A stretch of 64,000 bases of DNA from Actinomadura syzygii (GTDB lineage: Bacteria > Actinomycetota > Actinomycetes > Streptosporangiales > Streptosporangiaceae), in the NCBI RefSeq assembly GCF_008085905.1, contig NZ_VSFF01000022.1, positions 42,784-106,783 on the forward strand, given 5' to 3'. Positions within the stretch are counted from its first letter, which is position 1. The number at the start of each line of letters is the position of its first letter. Shown one piece after another: positions 32,504 to 41,500 of the stretch. Both the position numbers and the translations under genes were made by a program. The notes beneath the pieces are model-generated. The model saw only the letters and a program-made list of their open reading frames with translations, made no database searches and was not told where the DNA came from.

Positions 32504-34248
32504 CCGCGCCGCGCGCCGACGTCTGGACGCGGCCCCGGCACAACCTCCGCCTCACCCCGGACGGCGGATGGGCCGCCGCCCTGTGCCGGTACGACGACGA
32601 GTCCGCCCCGCAGGTCGAGATCTGGCGGCGGCGCGGGGACAGCTGGTCGGTCACGCCCACCGGGACGTTCGCCGCGGTGACCGACCAGCTCCTCCCCCTC
32701 CCCGGCGGGCGCGTCCTGGTGCGCTGCGGCGACGGCACCCGGCGGCTCCGGCTCGTCGGCCCGGACTCGGCGACGACGGTGGCGCGGACGGCCGAGCCGT
32801 CGGTCCGGCTGCTGCCCGCGCCGCCCGGCGACCCGGACACCCGCTGCGTGCTGGCCGCCTACGACGAGCGGACGACCCGGCTGTACCGGCTGACGGCGGC
32901 GGACCGGCTCGTCCGCTGTCCGGGCGAGCTGCCCGGCCGCACCGAGGACGGCGTGTGGCTCGGCGCCCGGCGGCTGGCGCTCACCCTGTTCCGCTCCGGC
33001 GGCGCCGCGACCGTCGTCGCCGACCTCGCGACGGGGCGGGCACGTCCCCTGCTGGACGTCGGCCCGAACACGATCGACCGGGCCGAGCTGTACTCGCCCG
33101 CGTCCACGGCGCTGGTCGTCCGGACGGACGCGGGCGGCGCGGACCGGATCGGGTTCGCCCGCCTCGGCGCGGACGAGGCGTTCTGGTTCCCCGCCGAGAC
33201 GTCGTCCGACCGCGGGCTCCGGCCGCTGGCCCTGGACCCGGACGGGCGGCGGCTGCTCACCCACGAGCAGTGCGGCGTCCATTCCGAGCTGGCGGTCTAC
33301 GACATCGCGGACCGCGTCCGGAAGCCGCTGCCGACGCCGCCGGGCGCGCAGCGCGGCCCCGCCGCCTGGACGGACGAGGGCATCGTCACCCCGTGGTCCG
33401 CGCCGACCGCACCCACCGCGATGCTCCGGCTGCGTCCCGGCCACCCGCCGCCCTCGCCCGTCCCCGTGCCGGGCGTCAGCCCCGCCCGCGTGGTGACGGT
33501 CGAGGGGGCGGCGGGTCCCCTGGAGGCGATCGCGTACGGCGGGGACGGCTGGCTCCACGCGCCGACCCTCGTCGTCGCGCTGCACGGCGGGCCGCTGTCG
33601 GCCTGGCGGTACGAGTTCCACCCCCTGCTCTCCGCGCTCGCCGACGACGGCGTCGGCGTGCTGGCGGTGAACCAGCGCGGCAGCACCGGCTACGGCGCCG
33701 AGCACGTCCGGCCGATCCGCGGCGGCTGGGGCGGGCCCGACCTGGACGACGTCACCGCCGTCCTCGCCGACCTGCGGGAACGGCGCGGCGACGCGAGCCC
33801 TCCGGCCGTGCTCGGGCACAGCTACGGCGCGTTCCTCGCGCTGCTCGCCGCCTGCGCCGCCCCCGGTCAGGTGAGCGGATGCGTCGCGATCGCGCCGTTC
33901 CGGTCGGCCGCCGCGCTGCACGCCGCGGGCCCCGGCCCGGTCCGCGACCTCGTCCGCCGCCTGGACGGGCTGCGCGTGCCCGCCGGGCCGCTCGGACCGC
34001 GGGACGTCCCGGCGCTCGCGGGCCGGATCACGGCGCCGGTCCTGCTCGTCCACGGCGCGCTGGACGAGGTGATCCCGGTCCGGGAGAGCCGGGCCCTGTA
34101 CGCGAGATTCCTCGCCCTCGGGCGCCGCCCGGGGACGGACGTGACGTACGTCGAGGTCGCGGACGGCGGGCACGACCCGCTGTCCGGCGGGGAGGCCGGG
34201 CGGGCGACGGCCGCCGTCCGCGACTTCCTGAGATCCGAGAGGAGGTGA
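32500..34248 (+). CDS. S9 prolyl-oligopeptidase-family protease, likely leader peptidase
   Basis: A 582-aa serine peptidase. Residues ~1-340 form a beta-propeller-like region, and ~350-582 an alpha/beta-hydrolase catalytic domain. The triad is visible: Ser441 in LGHSYGAFLA, Asp522 in VHGALDEVIP and His558 in DGGHDP. In class III lanthipeptide clusters, prolyl oligopeptidases of this family remove the leader peptide after modification; the same role is inferred here because the gene lies between the synthetase and the precursor. ATG 32500 overlaps the synthetase stop; its own stop is within the strong GAGAGGAGG ribosome site of the precursor gene. No signal peptide is seen, so it should act in the cytoplasm. 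Confidence 0.85.
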   Translation: MTAPRADVWTRPRHNLRLTPDGGWAAALCRYDDESAPQVEIWRRRGDSWSVTPTGTFAAVTDQLLPLPGGRVLVRCGDGTRRLRLVGPDSATTVARTAEPSVRLLPAPPGDPDTRCVLAAYDERTTRLYRLTAADRLVRCPGELPGRTEDGVWLGARRLALTLFRSGGAATVVADLATGRARPLLDVGPNTIDRAELYSPASTALVVRTDAGGADRIGFARLGADEAFWFPAETSSDRGLRPLALDPDGRRLLTHEQCGVHSELAVYDIADRVRKPLPTPPGAQRGPAAWTDEGIVTPWSAPTAPTAMLRLRPGHPPPSPVPVPGVSPARVVTVEGAAGPLEAIAYGGDGWLHAPTLVVALHGGPLSAWRYEFHPLLSALADDGVGVLAVNQRGSTGYGAEHVRPIRGGWGGPDLDDVTAVLADLRERRGDASPPAVLGHSYGAFLALLAACAAPGQVSGCVAIAPFRSAAALHAAGPGPVRDLVRRLDGLRVPAGPLGPRDVPALAGRITAPVLLVHGALDEVIPVRESRALYARFLALGRRPGTDVTYVEVADGGHDPLSGGEAGRATAAVRDFLRSERR

Positions 34249-34253
34249 AACGA

Positions 34254-34430
34254 ATGTCGATGAGCATCGAGGACCTTCAGTCGCTGCCCGAGGAGCAGTC
34301 GAGCCTGCTCCACGGGGACGCGGACCTTGCGTGCTGCACCTACACCTGTGGCACCCAGAGCTGCGGCGCCACGTGCAGCCCCGGTAAGACGATCGGCCCG
34401 CGCACCAGCACGAGCACGACCCTCTACTGA
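34254..34430 (+). CDS. Lanthipeptide precursor peptide
   Basis: A 58-aa peptide with the look of a RiPP precursor. Residues 1-26 form an acidic leader with IEDLQSLPEEQ, resembling the L-x-x-L-x-x-LPE leader of class IV venezuelin-type precursors. Residues 27-58 are a core rich in Cys, Thr and Ser: Cys at 27, 28, 32, 37 and 41, and Ser/Thr at 29, 31, 34, 36, 40, 42, 46 and 51-56. Four or five (methyl)lanthionine rings are possible in CCTYTCGTQSCGATC, followed by a dehydratable tail TSTSTT. A near-perfect GGAGGTG ribosome site lies six bases before ATG 34254 (a second in-frame ATG is at 34260). The exact cleavage site is a guess. Confidence 0.88.
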   Translation: MSMSIEDLQSLPEEQSSLLHGDADLACCTYTCGTQSCGATCSPGKTIGPRTSTSTTLY

Positions 34431-34439
34431 TCCATGAAA

Positions 34440-34475
34440 GCGCCCGGGGCGGGCCCGCACGCCCGCCCCGGGCGC
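34440..34475 (+). terminator. Very strong hairpin after the precursor gene (attenuator or mRNA stabiliser)
   Basis: Perfect 15-base arms, GCGCCCGGGGCGGGC (34440-34454) and its complement (34461-34475), with a six-base loop. It begins ten bases after the precursor stop. There is no U-tract, and co-directional transporter genes follow. Partial termination or 3' protection would give more precursor than transporter mRNA. Confidence 0.8.
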
Positions 34476-34499
34476 CCCCCTTCGAGAGAAAGGCGAACC

Positions 34500-36164
34500 G
34501 TGACCGTCGCAGCCGTCGTCCGCCGCGACCTCTCGCGCGGCAACCCCGGGCTCGCCGCCCTGGTCGTCGCCGCGGGCGGGACGGCCATCGGGTGCCGGCT
34601 CGCCGCGCCCGCCGCGCTCGCCGCCGTGGTCGGGGCGCTGCCCGGCCGGGCCCCGGTCGCGGCGCCGCTGACCGTCCTCGCGGCCGTCCTGCTGGGCGGG
34701 CTCGCGGCGACGGCGGCGGCCGACCAGGCCGCGGCGGCGCTGTCGGCGGCCGTCACGCGGCGGCACCGGGCGGCGCTGCTCCGGCACGCGCTCCGCATGT
34801 CCCCGCGCGACGCGCGGTTCGGCGACGGCGAGCTGCTCACCCGCTTCTCCACCGACGCGGTCGCGCCCGGCGACCTCCTCGCGTCCGCCATCTCGGTGGC
34901 GCTCGGAGGCTGCGCGGGCGCCGGCGCGCTCGTCGCGCTCGCGTCCGTCCGGTGGTGGCTTGCCCTGCTGGTCGTGGCTGAGCTGGCGGCGGCGTTCGGG
35001 GTCGTGCGGGTGTTCGTCCGGCGGGCGTCGCGGGCGGAGCGCCGCTACCAGGCGGCGCGCGGCGACCTGGCCGGACGCATCGTCGACGCGCACCGGGGCG
35101 CCCGGACGATCCGCGCGTGCGGCACCCGCGACCAGGAGCGGCGGCGGATCCTCGTCCCGCTCGCGGAGCTGCGCTCGGCGGGCCGGGCGAGCTGGGCGGC
35201 GCAGCGGCAGGTGACCTGGCGGATGGGGCTGATCGTCCCGCTCCAGCAGGTCGTGCTGCTGACCGTCCTCGGGTTCGGGCTGCTGACCTGGCGGCTCGAC
35301 CTCGGCGAGGTGGTGGCGGCGCTGGCGTACGCGCGGCTGGCGCTCGGGCTGCTCGACCACACCGACGAGCTGGTGGACATGGCGCGGCTCGGCGCGGGCG
35401 TCCGGCGGCTCGGCGAGGTGCTCGACCGGCCCGCGCCCGGACCGGCCGCCGACCCGCCGCGCCCGCCGCCGCCCGGCGGGCCCGGCGAGATCCGCTTCGA
35501 GGACGTCCTCGCCGGTGTGACGTTCACCGTCCCGGCCGGGCGGCACGTCGCGGTCGTCGGACGGTCGGGCGCCGGGAAGTCGCTGCTGGTCGCGATGGTC
35601 GGCAGGCTCGCCGAACCCGGGCCGGGCCGCGTCCTGCTGGACGGCGTGGACGTCCGCGACGCCGACCCGCCCGCCCTGCGGCGCGAGGTCGTGTACGCGT
35701 TCGCGGTCCCGGAGCTGTTCGGCCCGACCGTCCGCGCAGCGATCACCGCCGGGCTCCCGGACGGCGCGCCCGGCCGGGCGGAGGCGGCGGCGCGGCTGGC
35801 GCGGGCCGACGGGTTCGTCCGGCGGCTGCCCACCGGATACGACACGCCGCCGGGGCGGGCCCCGCTCTCCGGCGGCGAGCTGCAACGGCTCGGCCTGGCG
35901 CGGGCGCTGGCCCGGCCGGGCCGGGTCCTCGTCCTGGACGACGCCACCAGCAGCCTCGACACCGCGACGGAGGCGGAGGTCGTGCTCGCCGTCCGCGACG
36001 CCTGGCGCGGCCGGACGGCGCTCGTCGTCGCGCACCGTCCCGCCCTGGCCGGGGCCGCCGACCTCGTCGCCTGGCTGGACGGCGGCCGCCTCCGCGCCCT
36101 CCGCCCGCACGCCGAGCAGTGGCGGGACCCCGAGTACCGCGCCATCTTCCAGGGGGACTCGTGA
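34500..36164 (+). CDS. Lanthipeptide-cluster half-ABC transporter, subunit 1
   Basis: A 554-aa exporter half with an N-terminal six-segment membrane domain (~20-300) and a C-terminal ATPase domain (~330-554). Walker A is VGRSGAGKSLL, the signature is LSGGELQRLGLARAL, Walker B is VLVLDDATSSLD and the switch His is in VVAHRPALA. GTG 34500 is chosen because it lies downstream of the large hairpin and follows AGAGAAAGG; an ATG at 34434 in the same frame would place the hairpin inside the coding sequence. It overlaps subunit 2 by four bases, and the two should form a heterodimer that exports the modified peptide. No cysteine-peptidase (C39) domain is present. Confidence 0.88.
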   Translation: MTVAAVVRRDLSRGNPGLAALVVAAGGTAIGCRLAAPAALAAVVGALPGRAPVAAPLTVLAAVLLGGLAATAAADQAAAALSAAVTRRHRAALLRHALRMSPRDARFGDGELLTRFSTDAVAPGDLLASAISVALGGCAGAGALVALASVRWWLALLVVAELAAAFGVVRVFVRRASRAERRYQAARGDLAGRIVDAHRGARTIRACGTRDQERRRILVPLAELRSAGRASWAAQRQVTWRMGLIVPLQQVVLLTVLGFGLLTWRLDLGEVVAALAYARLALGLLDHTDELVDMARLGAGVRRLGEVLDRPAPGPAADPPRPPPPGGPGEIRFEDVLAGVTFTVPAGRHVAVVGRSGAGKSLLVAMVGRLAEPGPGRVLLDGVDVRDADPPALRREVVYAFAVPELFGPTVRAAITAGLPDGAPGRAEAAARLARADGFVRRLPTGYDTPPGRAPLSGGELQRLGLARALARPGRVLVLDDATSSLDTATEAEVVLAVRDAWRGRTALVVAHRPALAGAADLVAWLDGGRLRALRPHAEQWRDPEYRAIFQGDS

Positions 36165-37936
36165 CGACCGGACGCCCGGACGCCTCCCAGCGGGCGGTGA
36201 TCCGGGCCGGGTGGCGGCAGCTCGCGGCGCGCGCCCGGCCGTACCGGCGGGAGCTGCTCGCGGTGGCGGGCCTGTCCCTGCTCCTCGCGGCGCCGACCGC
36301 CGTGTCCGGACGGCTCATCGCGCACGCGCTCGACGACGGGTTCCTGATCCGGCGGCCCGCGACCGGGCTGTTCTGGCTCGGCGTGCTCGCCGAGGTCGGG
36401 CTCGCGTCGGCGGTGCTCGGCGCGGCCCTGTTCCGGCCGCTCACCCGGTTCGTGGACCCGTTCCGCGACCGGCTGATCGACGAGGCGGTCACGGCCGGGC
36501 TGGACCGCGCCCTCGGCCGGGACGCCCCGACGCCCGGCGGCGACACGCTCCAGGCCACCGAGTGGGTGGAGACGATCAGGCAGCTCCTCGCGTCCGTGCT
36601 GCGGAACCTGCACATGACGGTGTCCGTCGCGGTCGGCGCGCTGCTCGGGCTCGCCGCGCTGGAGCCCGTCGCCACCGCGATCGTCGCGCCGTGCCTGCTG
36701 GCGTCGCTCGCCGTCAACTGGGCGCTGCTCCGCCGGGCCGTCGAGCGGCAGCGGCGGCACATCGACGCCGAGGAGGGCCTCGCCGACGAGGTCTCGGCGG
36801 TGTTCCGGGCCCGCCGCGACATCATCGCCTGCGCCGCCGAGGACGCCGTGGGCCGCGGCATCGCCCGCGGCATCGGCGCGGCCCGCGACGCGCAGGTGGC
36901 CGCCGCGCGGATCGGGGTGCTGCGGTCGCTGACCACCGGGCTCGGCGCCGAGGCGTCACTGCTGCTGCTCCTCGCGCTGGCGCCGTGGCTCATCGCCGCC
37001 GGGCGGCTGTCCGGCGGGGAGATCGTCGGCGCCGCCTTCTACGTCGCGCTCAGCCTCGGGCCGGCGCTGAGCTTCCTCGTCCTCGGCGGGACCGGCTGGT
37101 TCGTCGGGCTGCTCGGGCTGCTCGGCAGGCTGGACGAGGCGCTCCCCCGCGTCCCGGCGGCGGCGGTCGCGGAGCCGTCCGCGCCGCCGCTCGGACCGCG
37201 TCCCGCGCTCGCGGCCGACGACCTGACCTTCGCCTACTCGGCGTCGGCCGACCCCGTCCTGGACGGGGTGAGCGTGCGGATACCGTTCGGCGCGCACGTC
37301 GCGGTGGTCGGCCCGAGCGGGTCGGGGAAGTCGACGCTGGCGTCGCTGCTGTGCGGGCTGCGCGCCCCGGACCGCGGACGGGTGAGCGTCGCGGGCCGCG
37401 ACCTCGCCGACCTGCCGCCCGCGCTGCGCCACCGGACGGTGTCGCTGATCCCGCAGGAGGCGTACGTCTTCGCGGGCACGCTGCGCGAGAACCTCGGGTA
37501 CCTCGTCCCCGGCGCGAGCAACGCGGTCCTGCTGGACGCGGCGGACGCGTTCGGCCTGCGCGCCGTCCTCGACCGGCTCGGCGGGCTGGACGCCGCGCTC
37601 CCGCCCGGCGGCGCGGGCCTGTCCGCCGGGGAGCGGCAGCTCGTCGCGCTCGCCCGCACCTACCTGGCGGGCGCGCCGATCGCGGTGCTGGACGAGGCCG
37701 CCTGCCATCTCGACCCGGCCGCCGAGCGCGCCGCCGAGGCGGTGTTCGCGCGCCGCGGCGGGACGCTGATCGTGATCGCGCACCGGATCGGCAGCGCCGT
37801 CCGCGCGGACCGCGTCCTGCTCGTGGACGGCGGCCGGATCGCCGAGGGCACCCACGACGAGCTGCTCAGGACCAGCCCCCGCTACCGGGAGCTGGCCGGG
37901 CACTGGAAGGAGCACCATGCCGAGGCGCCCGCCTAG
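36161..37936 (+). CDS. Lanthipeptide-cluster half-ABC transporter, subunit 2
   Basis: A 591-aa exporter half with six membrane segments in the first ~320 residues and a C-terminal ATPase. Walker A is VGPSGSGKSTL, the Q-loop is LIPQEAYVF, the signature is the variant LSAGERQLVALART, Walker B is IAVLDEAACHLD and the switch is VIAHRIGS. The signature has Ala for the second Gly, so one of the two composite ATP sites may be weaker, as is common in heterodimeric exporters. GTG 36161 overlaps the stop of subunit 1; the frame is open upstream within subunit 1 out of frame. Its last 20 bases overlap the DUF3105 gene. Confidence 0.88.
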   Translation: MTTGRPDASQRAVIRAGWRQLAARARPYRRELLAVAGLSLLLAAPTAVSGRLIAHALDDGFLIRRPATGLFWLGVLAEVGLASAVLGAALFRPLTRFVDPFRDRLIDEAVTAGLDRALGRDAPTPGGDTLQATEWVETIRQLLASVLRNLHMTVSVAVGALLGLAALEPVATAIVAPCLLASLAVNWALLRRAVERQRRHIDAEEGLADEVSAVFRARRDIIACAAEDAVGRGIARGIGAARDAQVAAARIGVLRSLTTGLGAEASLLLLLALAPWLIAAGRLSGGEIVGAAFYVALSLGPALSFLVLGGTGWFVGLLGLLGRLDEALPRVPAAAVAEPSAPPLGPRPALAADDLTFAYSASADPVLDGVSVRIPFGAHVAVVGPSGSGKSTLASLLCGLRAPDRGRVSVAGRDLADLPPALRHRTVSLIPQEAYVFAGTLRENLGYLVPGASNAVLLDAADAFGLRAVLDRLGGLDAALPPGGAGLSAGERQLVALARTYLAGAPIAVLDEAACHLDPAAERAAEAVFARRGGTLIVIAHRIGSAVRADRVLLVDGGRIAEGTHDELLRTSPRYRELAGHWKEHHAEAPA

Positions 37937-38519
37937 GCCCCGCCGCCCCCTCAGGCTGGCGGTGATCGTCGCCGGGGCCGTGAGCATCGTCGCGGGGAAC
38001 GTCGTCGCGTACCGGCACGTGTCGCTCGCGTCCGAGCCCCGCATTCCGGGCGTGCAGCGGTACTCCGGGCTGGCCCGGACGCACACGACCCGCCCGGTGG
38101 TCTATCCGCAGACGCCGCCGGTGGGCGGGCCGCACGCCCCGTCGCCGCTCAACTGCGGCGTCTACCTCCGGCCGGTGCCGGCGGAGAACGCGGTGCACTC
38201 GCTGGAGCACGGCGCGGTCTGGGTGACCTACCGTCCCGACCTGCCCGCCGGTCAGGTGCGGACGCTGCGCGACCTGGTGCGCGGGAAGGGCTACCTGCTG
38301 CTCAGCCCGTATCCGGGCCTTCCCGCGCCGGTGGTGGCGAGCGCCTGGGGACGGCAGCTCCGCCTCGCCGCCGCGTCCGACTCCCGGCTGGCCGGGTTCA
38401 TCGACGTGTACCGGCGCGGTCCGCAGACCCCGGAGCGCGGCGCGCCCTGCTCGGGCGGCGTCGGCGACCCGCTGTGGGCCGACCGGACGCCGTCGCGCGG
38501 CGGCCACGGCCACCGCTGA
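37917..38519 (+). CDS. DUF3105 membrane-anchored protein
   Basis: A 200-aa protein with a basic N-terminus, one membrane anchor at residues ~12-35 and an extracytoplasmic domain of the DUF3105 family. Hallmarks are PVGGPHAPSPLNCGVY, HSLEHGAVWVTY and the conserved Cys near residue 180 in GAPCSGGVG. The paired Cys could form a disulfide, and the HSLEHG His residues look like a metal or catalytic site. Function of DUF3105 is not established. It overlaps the second transporter gene by 20 bases and so belongs to the lanthipeptide operon. An immunity or maturation role outside the cell is possible but unproven. Confidence 0.8.
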   Translation: MPRRPPRPRRPLRLAVIVAGAVSIVAGNVVAYRHVSLASEPRIPGVQRYSGLARTHTTRPVVYPQTPPVGGPHAPSPLNCGVYLRPVPAENAVHSLEHGAVWVTYRPDLPAGQVRTLRDLVRGKGYLLLSPYPGLPAPVVASAWGRQLRLAAASDSRLAGFIDVYRRGPQTPERGAPCSGGVGDPLWADRTPSRGGHGHR

Positions 38520-38520
38520 C

Positions 38521-38538
38521 GGGCGGGTCAGCCCGCCC
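38521..38538. terminator. Bidirectional hairpin between convergent genes
   Basis: GGGCGGG (38521-38527), loop TCAG, CCCGCCC (38532-38538): a perfect 7-bp stem that contains the ATPase stop codon and starts right after the DUF3105 stop. It separates the lanthipeptide operon from the convergent P-type ATPase gene. Confidence 0.55.
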
Positions 38539-41500
38539 CCGCCGGGCCCGGCTTGAGGAAGCGGGGCGCGAGGGCGGCGGCGAGGGTGGCCGCGGCGGCG
38601 GACGCGGTGACGATCGTCCAGGCGCCGGGGCCGAGCGGCACGCAGCCGAAGAACTGGCTGACGCCCGGCGTCTCGACCAGCGCGAACAGCGCGGCGGCCG
38701 AGACGGCGCAGGTCGCGAGGACGAGCGGGCTGCGCCACCGGCCGACGAGCGTCTGCCCGAGCTGCGCGCCGACCAGCGCGGCGAGGCCCATCGTGGACGC
38801 CCGGCGGCGGCCGCCGGGGACGAGCCCGGTCAGCCGTCCGGCCAGCCAGGACGCCAGCGCCGCCGCCGCCGTCGCGGTGCCGCGCACGGCGAGCGCGCGG
38901 CGCATGTCCCGGCCGGTGAAGCCGCGCAGCGGGGCGCCGCCGAGCGGCGCGTCCCCGTCCGGGCCGGTCCCCGCCGGGCGCCCGGCGGGCGTGATCGCGA
39001 CGGCGAGGGCCGGGAGCATGTCGGTGAGCATGTTCACCACGAGGAGCTGCCGGGTGCTGAGCGGCGCGTCGCCGCCGAGGGCCGTCCCGAGGACGGTGAA
39101 GGCCACCTCGCCCGCGTTGCCGCCGACCAGGATCGCGGCGGCGTCGCGGACGCTGTGCCACAGCGCGCGGCCCTCGCGCAGGGCGTCCAGGATGAGGGCG
39201 GTGTCGGGGGCGGTGAGGACGAGGTCCGCCGCGCTGCGGGCCGCGCCGGAGCCGCGTCCGGCGACCGCGATGCCGACGTCGGCGCGGCGGATCGCGGCGG
39301 CGTCGTTGACCCCGTCGCCGGTCATCGCGACGACCCGTCCCGACCTGCGCAGGTCCTTCACGATGCGGACCTTCTGCGCGGGCGACACCCGCGCGAACAC
39401 CCCGGCGCGCTGCACGGCCCGCAGCCGCTCCGCGGCGGGCATCGCGTCGAGCTCGGCGCCGGTGACGACCCGGTCGGCGTCCGGGATGCCGAGCTCGGCG
39501 GCGACGGCGGCGGCGGTCGCCGGATGGTCCCCGGTGATCATGGTGGTGCGCACCCCGGCGCCGTGCAGCCGCCGCACCGCCTCCTCGGCGGTCGGGCGCG
39601 GGGTGTCGGCGATGCCGACGAAGCCGAGCAGCGTGAGGTCCCGGACGTGGTCGGCGACCCCGCCGTCCAGCAGGTCGGGTCGGGCGACGGGACGCTCGGC
39701 GACCGCGAGGACCCGCAGCCCCTCCCCCGCGAGGCGCCGCACGGTCGCGGCGGCGGCGCGCCGCCGGTCGGCGGTGAACGCCTCGGCGCGGCGGGCCGAC
39801 CGGCGGACGCGCTCGCACCGGGCGAGCAGCACCTCGGGCGCGCCCTTGACGGCGATGACGGTCCGGCGTCCGTCCCGGCCGAGGGAGGCGGAGTAGCCGC
39901 GGGTGGCCTCGAAGGGCAGCTCCTCCTCCAGGGTCCAGCGGTCGTCCGGCAGGTCGGCGGCGCGGTCGAGCACGGCGCGGTCGGTGGCGTGCGGGGCCCG
40001 GCCGCGCTCCGGCGGCGGGCAGGCCCGCGCCGCGACCCGCAGGAGGCGCCGCCCCTCCGCGCCGGTGAGCGGCAGGGACCGCTCCTCCGACGGCGCCGGG
40101 CCGACGGCGCGGACCAGCCGCAGCCTGCCCTCGGTGAGCGTGCCGGTCTTGTCGAAGCACAGCGTGTCGACGCGGCCGAGCGCTTCGAGGGCGCGGGTGG
40201 AGCGGACGAGCACGCCGAGCCCGGACAGCCGCCGCGCCGCCGCGAGCTGCGACACCGTCGCGACCAGCGGCAGCCCCTCCGGGACGGCGGCCACGGCGAC
40301 CGCGACGCCGGAGCCGAGCGCGTGCCGCAGCGGCAGCCCGCGCAGCGTGCCGAGCACGGTGACGGCCGCGCCGCCGAGCACGGTCGCGGGCAGCGCCTGG
40401 TGGGTGAGCTCCGCGAGCCGCGCCTGCATGCTGGACGAGGCGTCCCCCGCCCCGGCGAGGGCGGCGGCGCGTCCGGCCTCGGTGGCCTCGGCGGTGGCGA
40501 CGACGAGCGCGACCGCGTCGCCCGCGACGACCGTGGTGCCCTCGTAGACCATGCAGTGCCGGTCGGCCGGGTCCGCGCCGGGCGACGGCTCGACGCTCTT
40601 GCCGACGGGGACCGACTCGCCGGTGAGGGTCGCCTCGTCCAGCTCCAGCGACTCGGCCCACAGCAGCCGCGCGTCGGCGGGGACGACGTCCTCCGCGCGC
40701 AACAGGATCACGTCGCCGGGACGCAGCCGCCCCGCCGTGACCCGGTCGGCCGGGGCGCACCTCAGCCGCTCGAACCCGCCGGTCGGCGGCGGGGTCGCGC
40801 GCAGCCGCCGGGCGCGGACCTGCTGGCCCAGCAGCAGTTCCCCGAGCGCCTTCTCCGCGCGCATGCGCTGCGCGCCGCCGATGAGCGCGTTGCCCGCCAT
40901 GACGCCCGTGACGAGCAGGGCGTCCACGCTGGAGCCGACCACGGCGGACGCCGCCGCGCCGAGCGCGAGGACGGGCGTCAGCGGGTCGTCCAGCTCCTGC
41001 CGGACGGCGGCGGCGAGCCGCACGCCCGCGCCCGCCGGGCGGAGCACCGTCCGGTCCAGCAGCGGGACGTCCCGCAGCCGCGCCCAGGGCGGCGGTCCTG
41101 TTTCGCGTGTTTCCTCGGTGGTCGTGCCGGACAGCCGCCGGACGGCCTCCTCGGCGGTCAGCGCGTGCCAGGCGTCCCGGACGACCGGCGGCGGCAGCGG
41201 GCGGCCCCGCAGCCGCCGCGCCGCGACCGCGTTCGCCGCCATCGCGGTCAGCGACGCCGCGTACACGGGCGGGACGTCCCGCCACGACACGGCGGCCCGG
41301 CCGAGCGGCCAGAGCGGCCAGAGCGGAGCGGCCCGGCGGGGCGGGCGGCCCGCGATCAGCAGCGCTCCGAGCGCGGACGCGCTCATCGACAGCTTCGCCG
41401 CGCGGTCGCTGGCCCGGCGCGCCGGGCGGACCGCCGTCAGCAGCCGCCACGCCTCGCCGAGCCCCGGCCCGCAGGCGAGGTCGGCGTACCAGTCGGCGAG

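Noticed and set aside
34434..34499. ATG 34434 as the start of the first exporter gene.
   Set aside because: It would put the 15-bp stem inside the reading frame and has no ribosome site; GTG 34500 has one.
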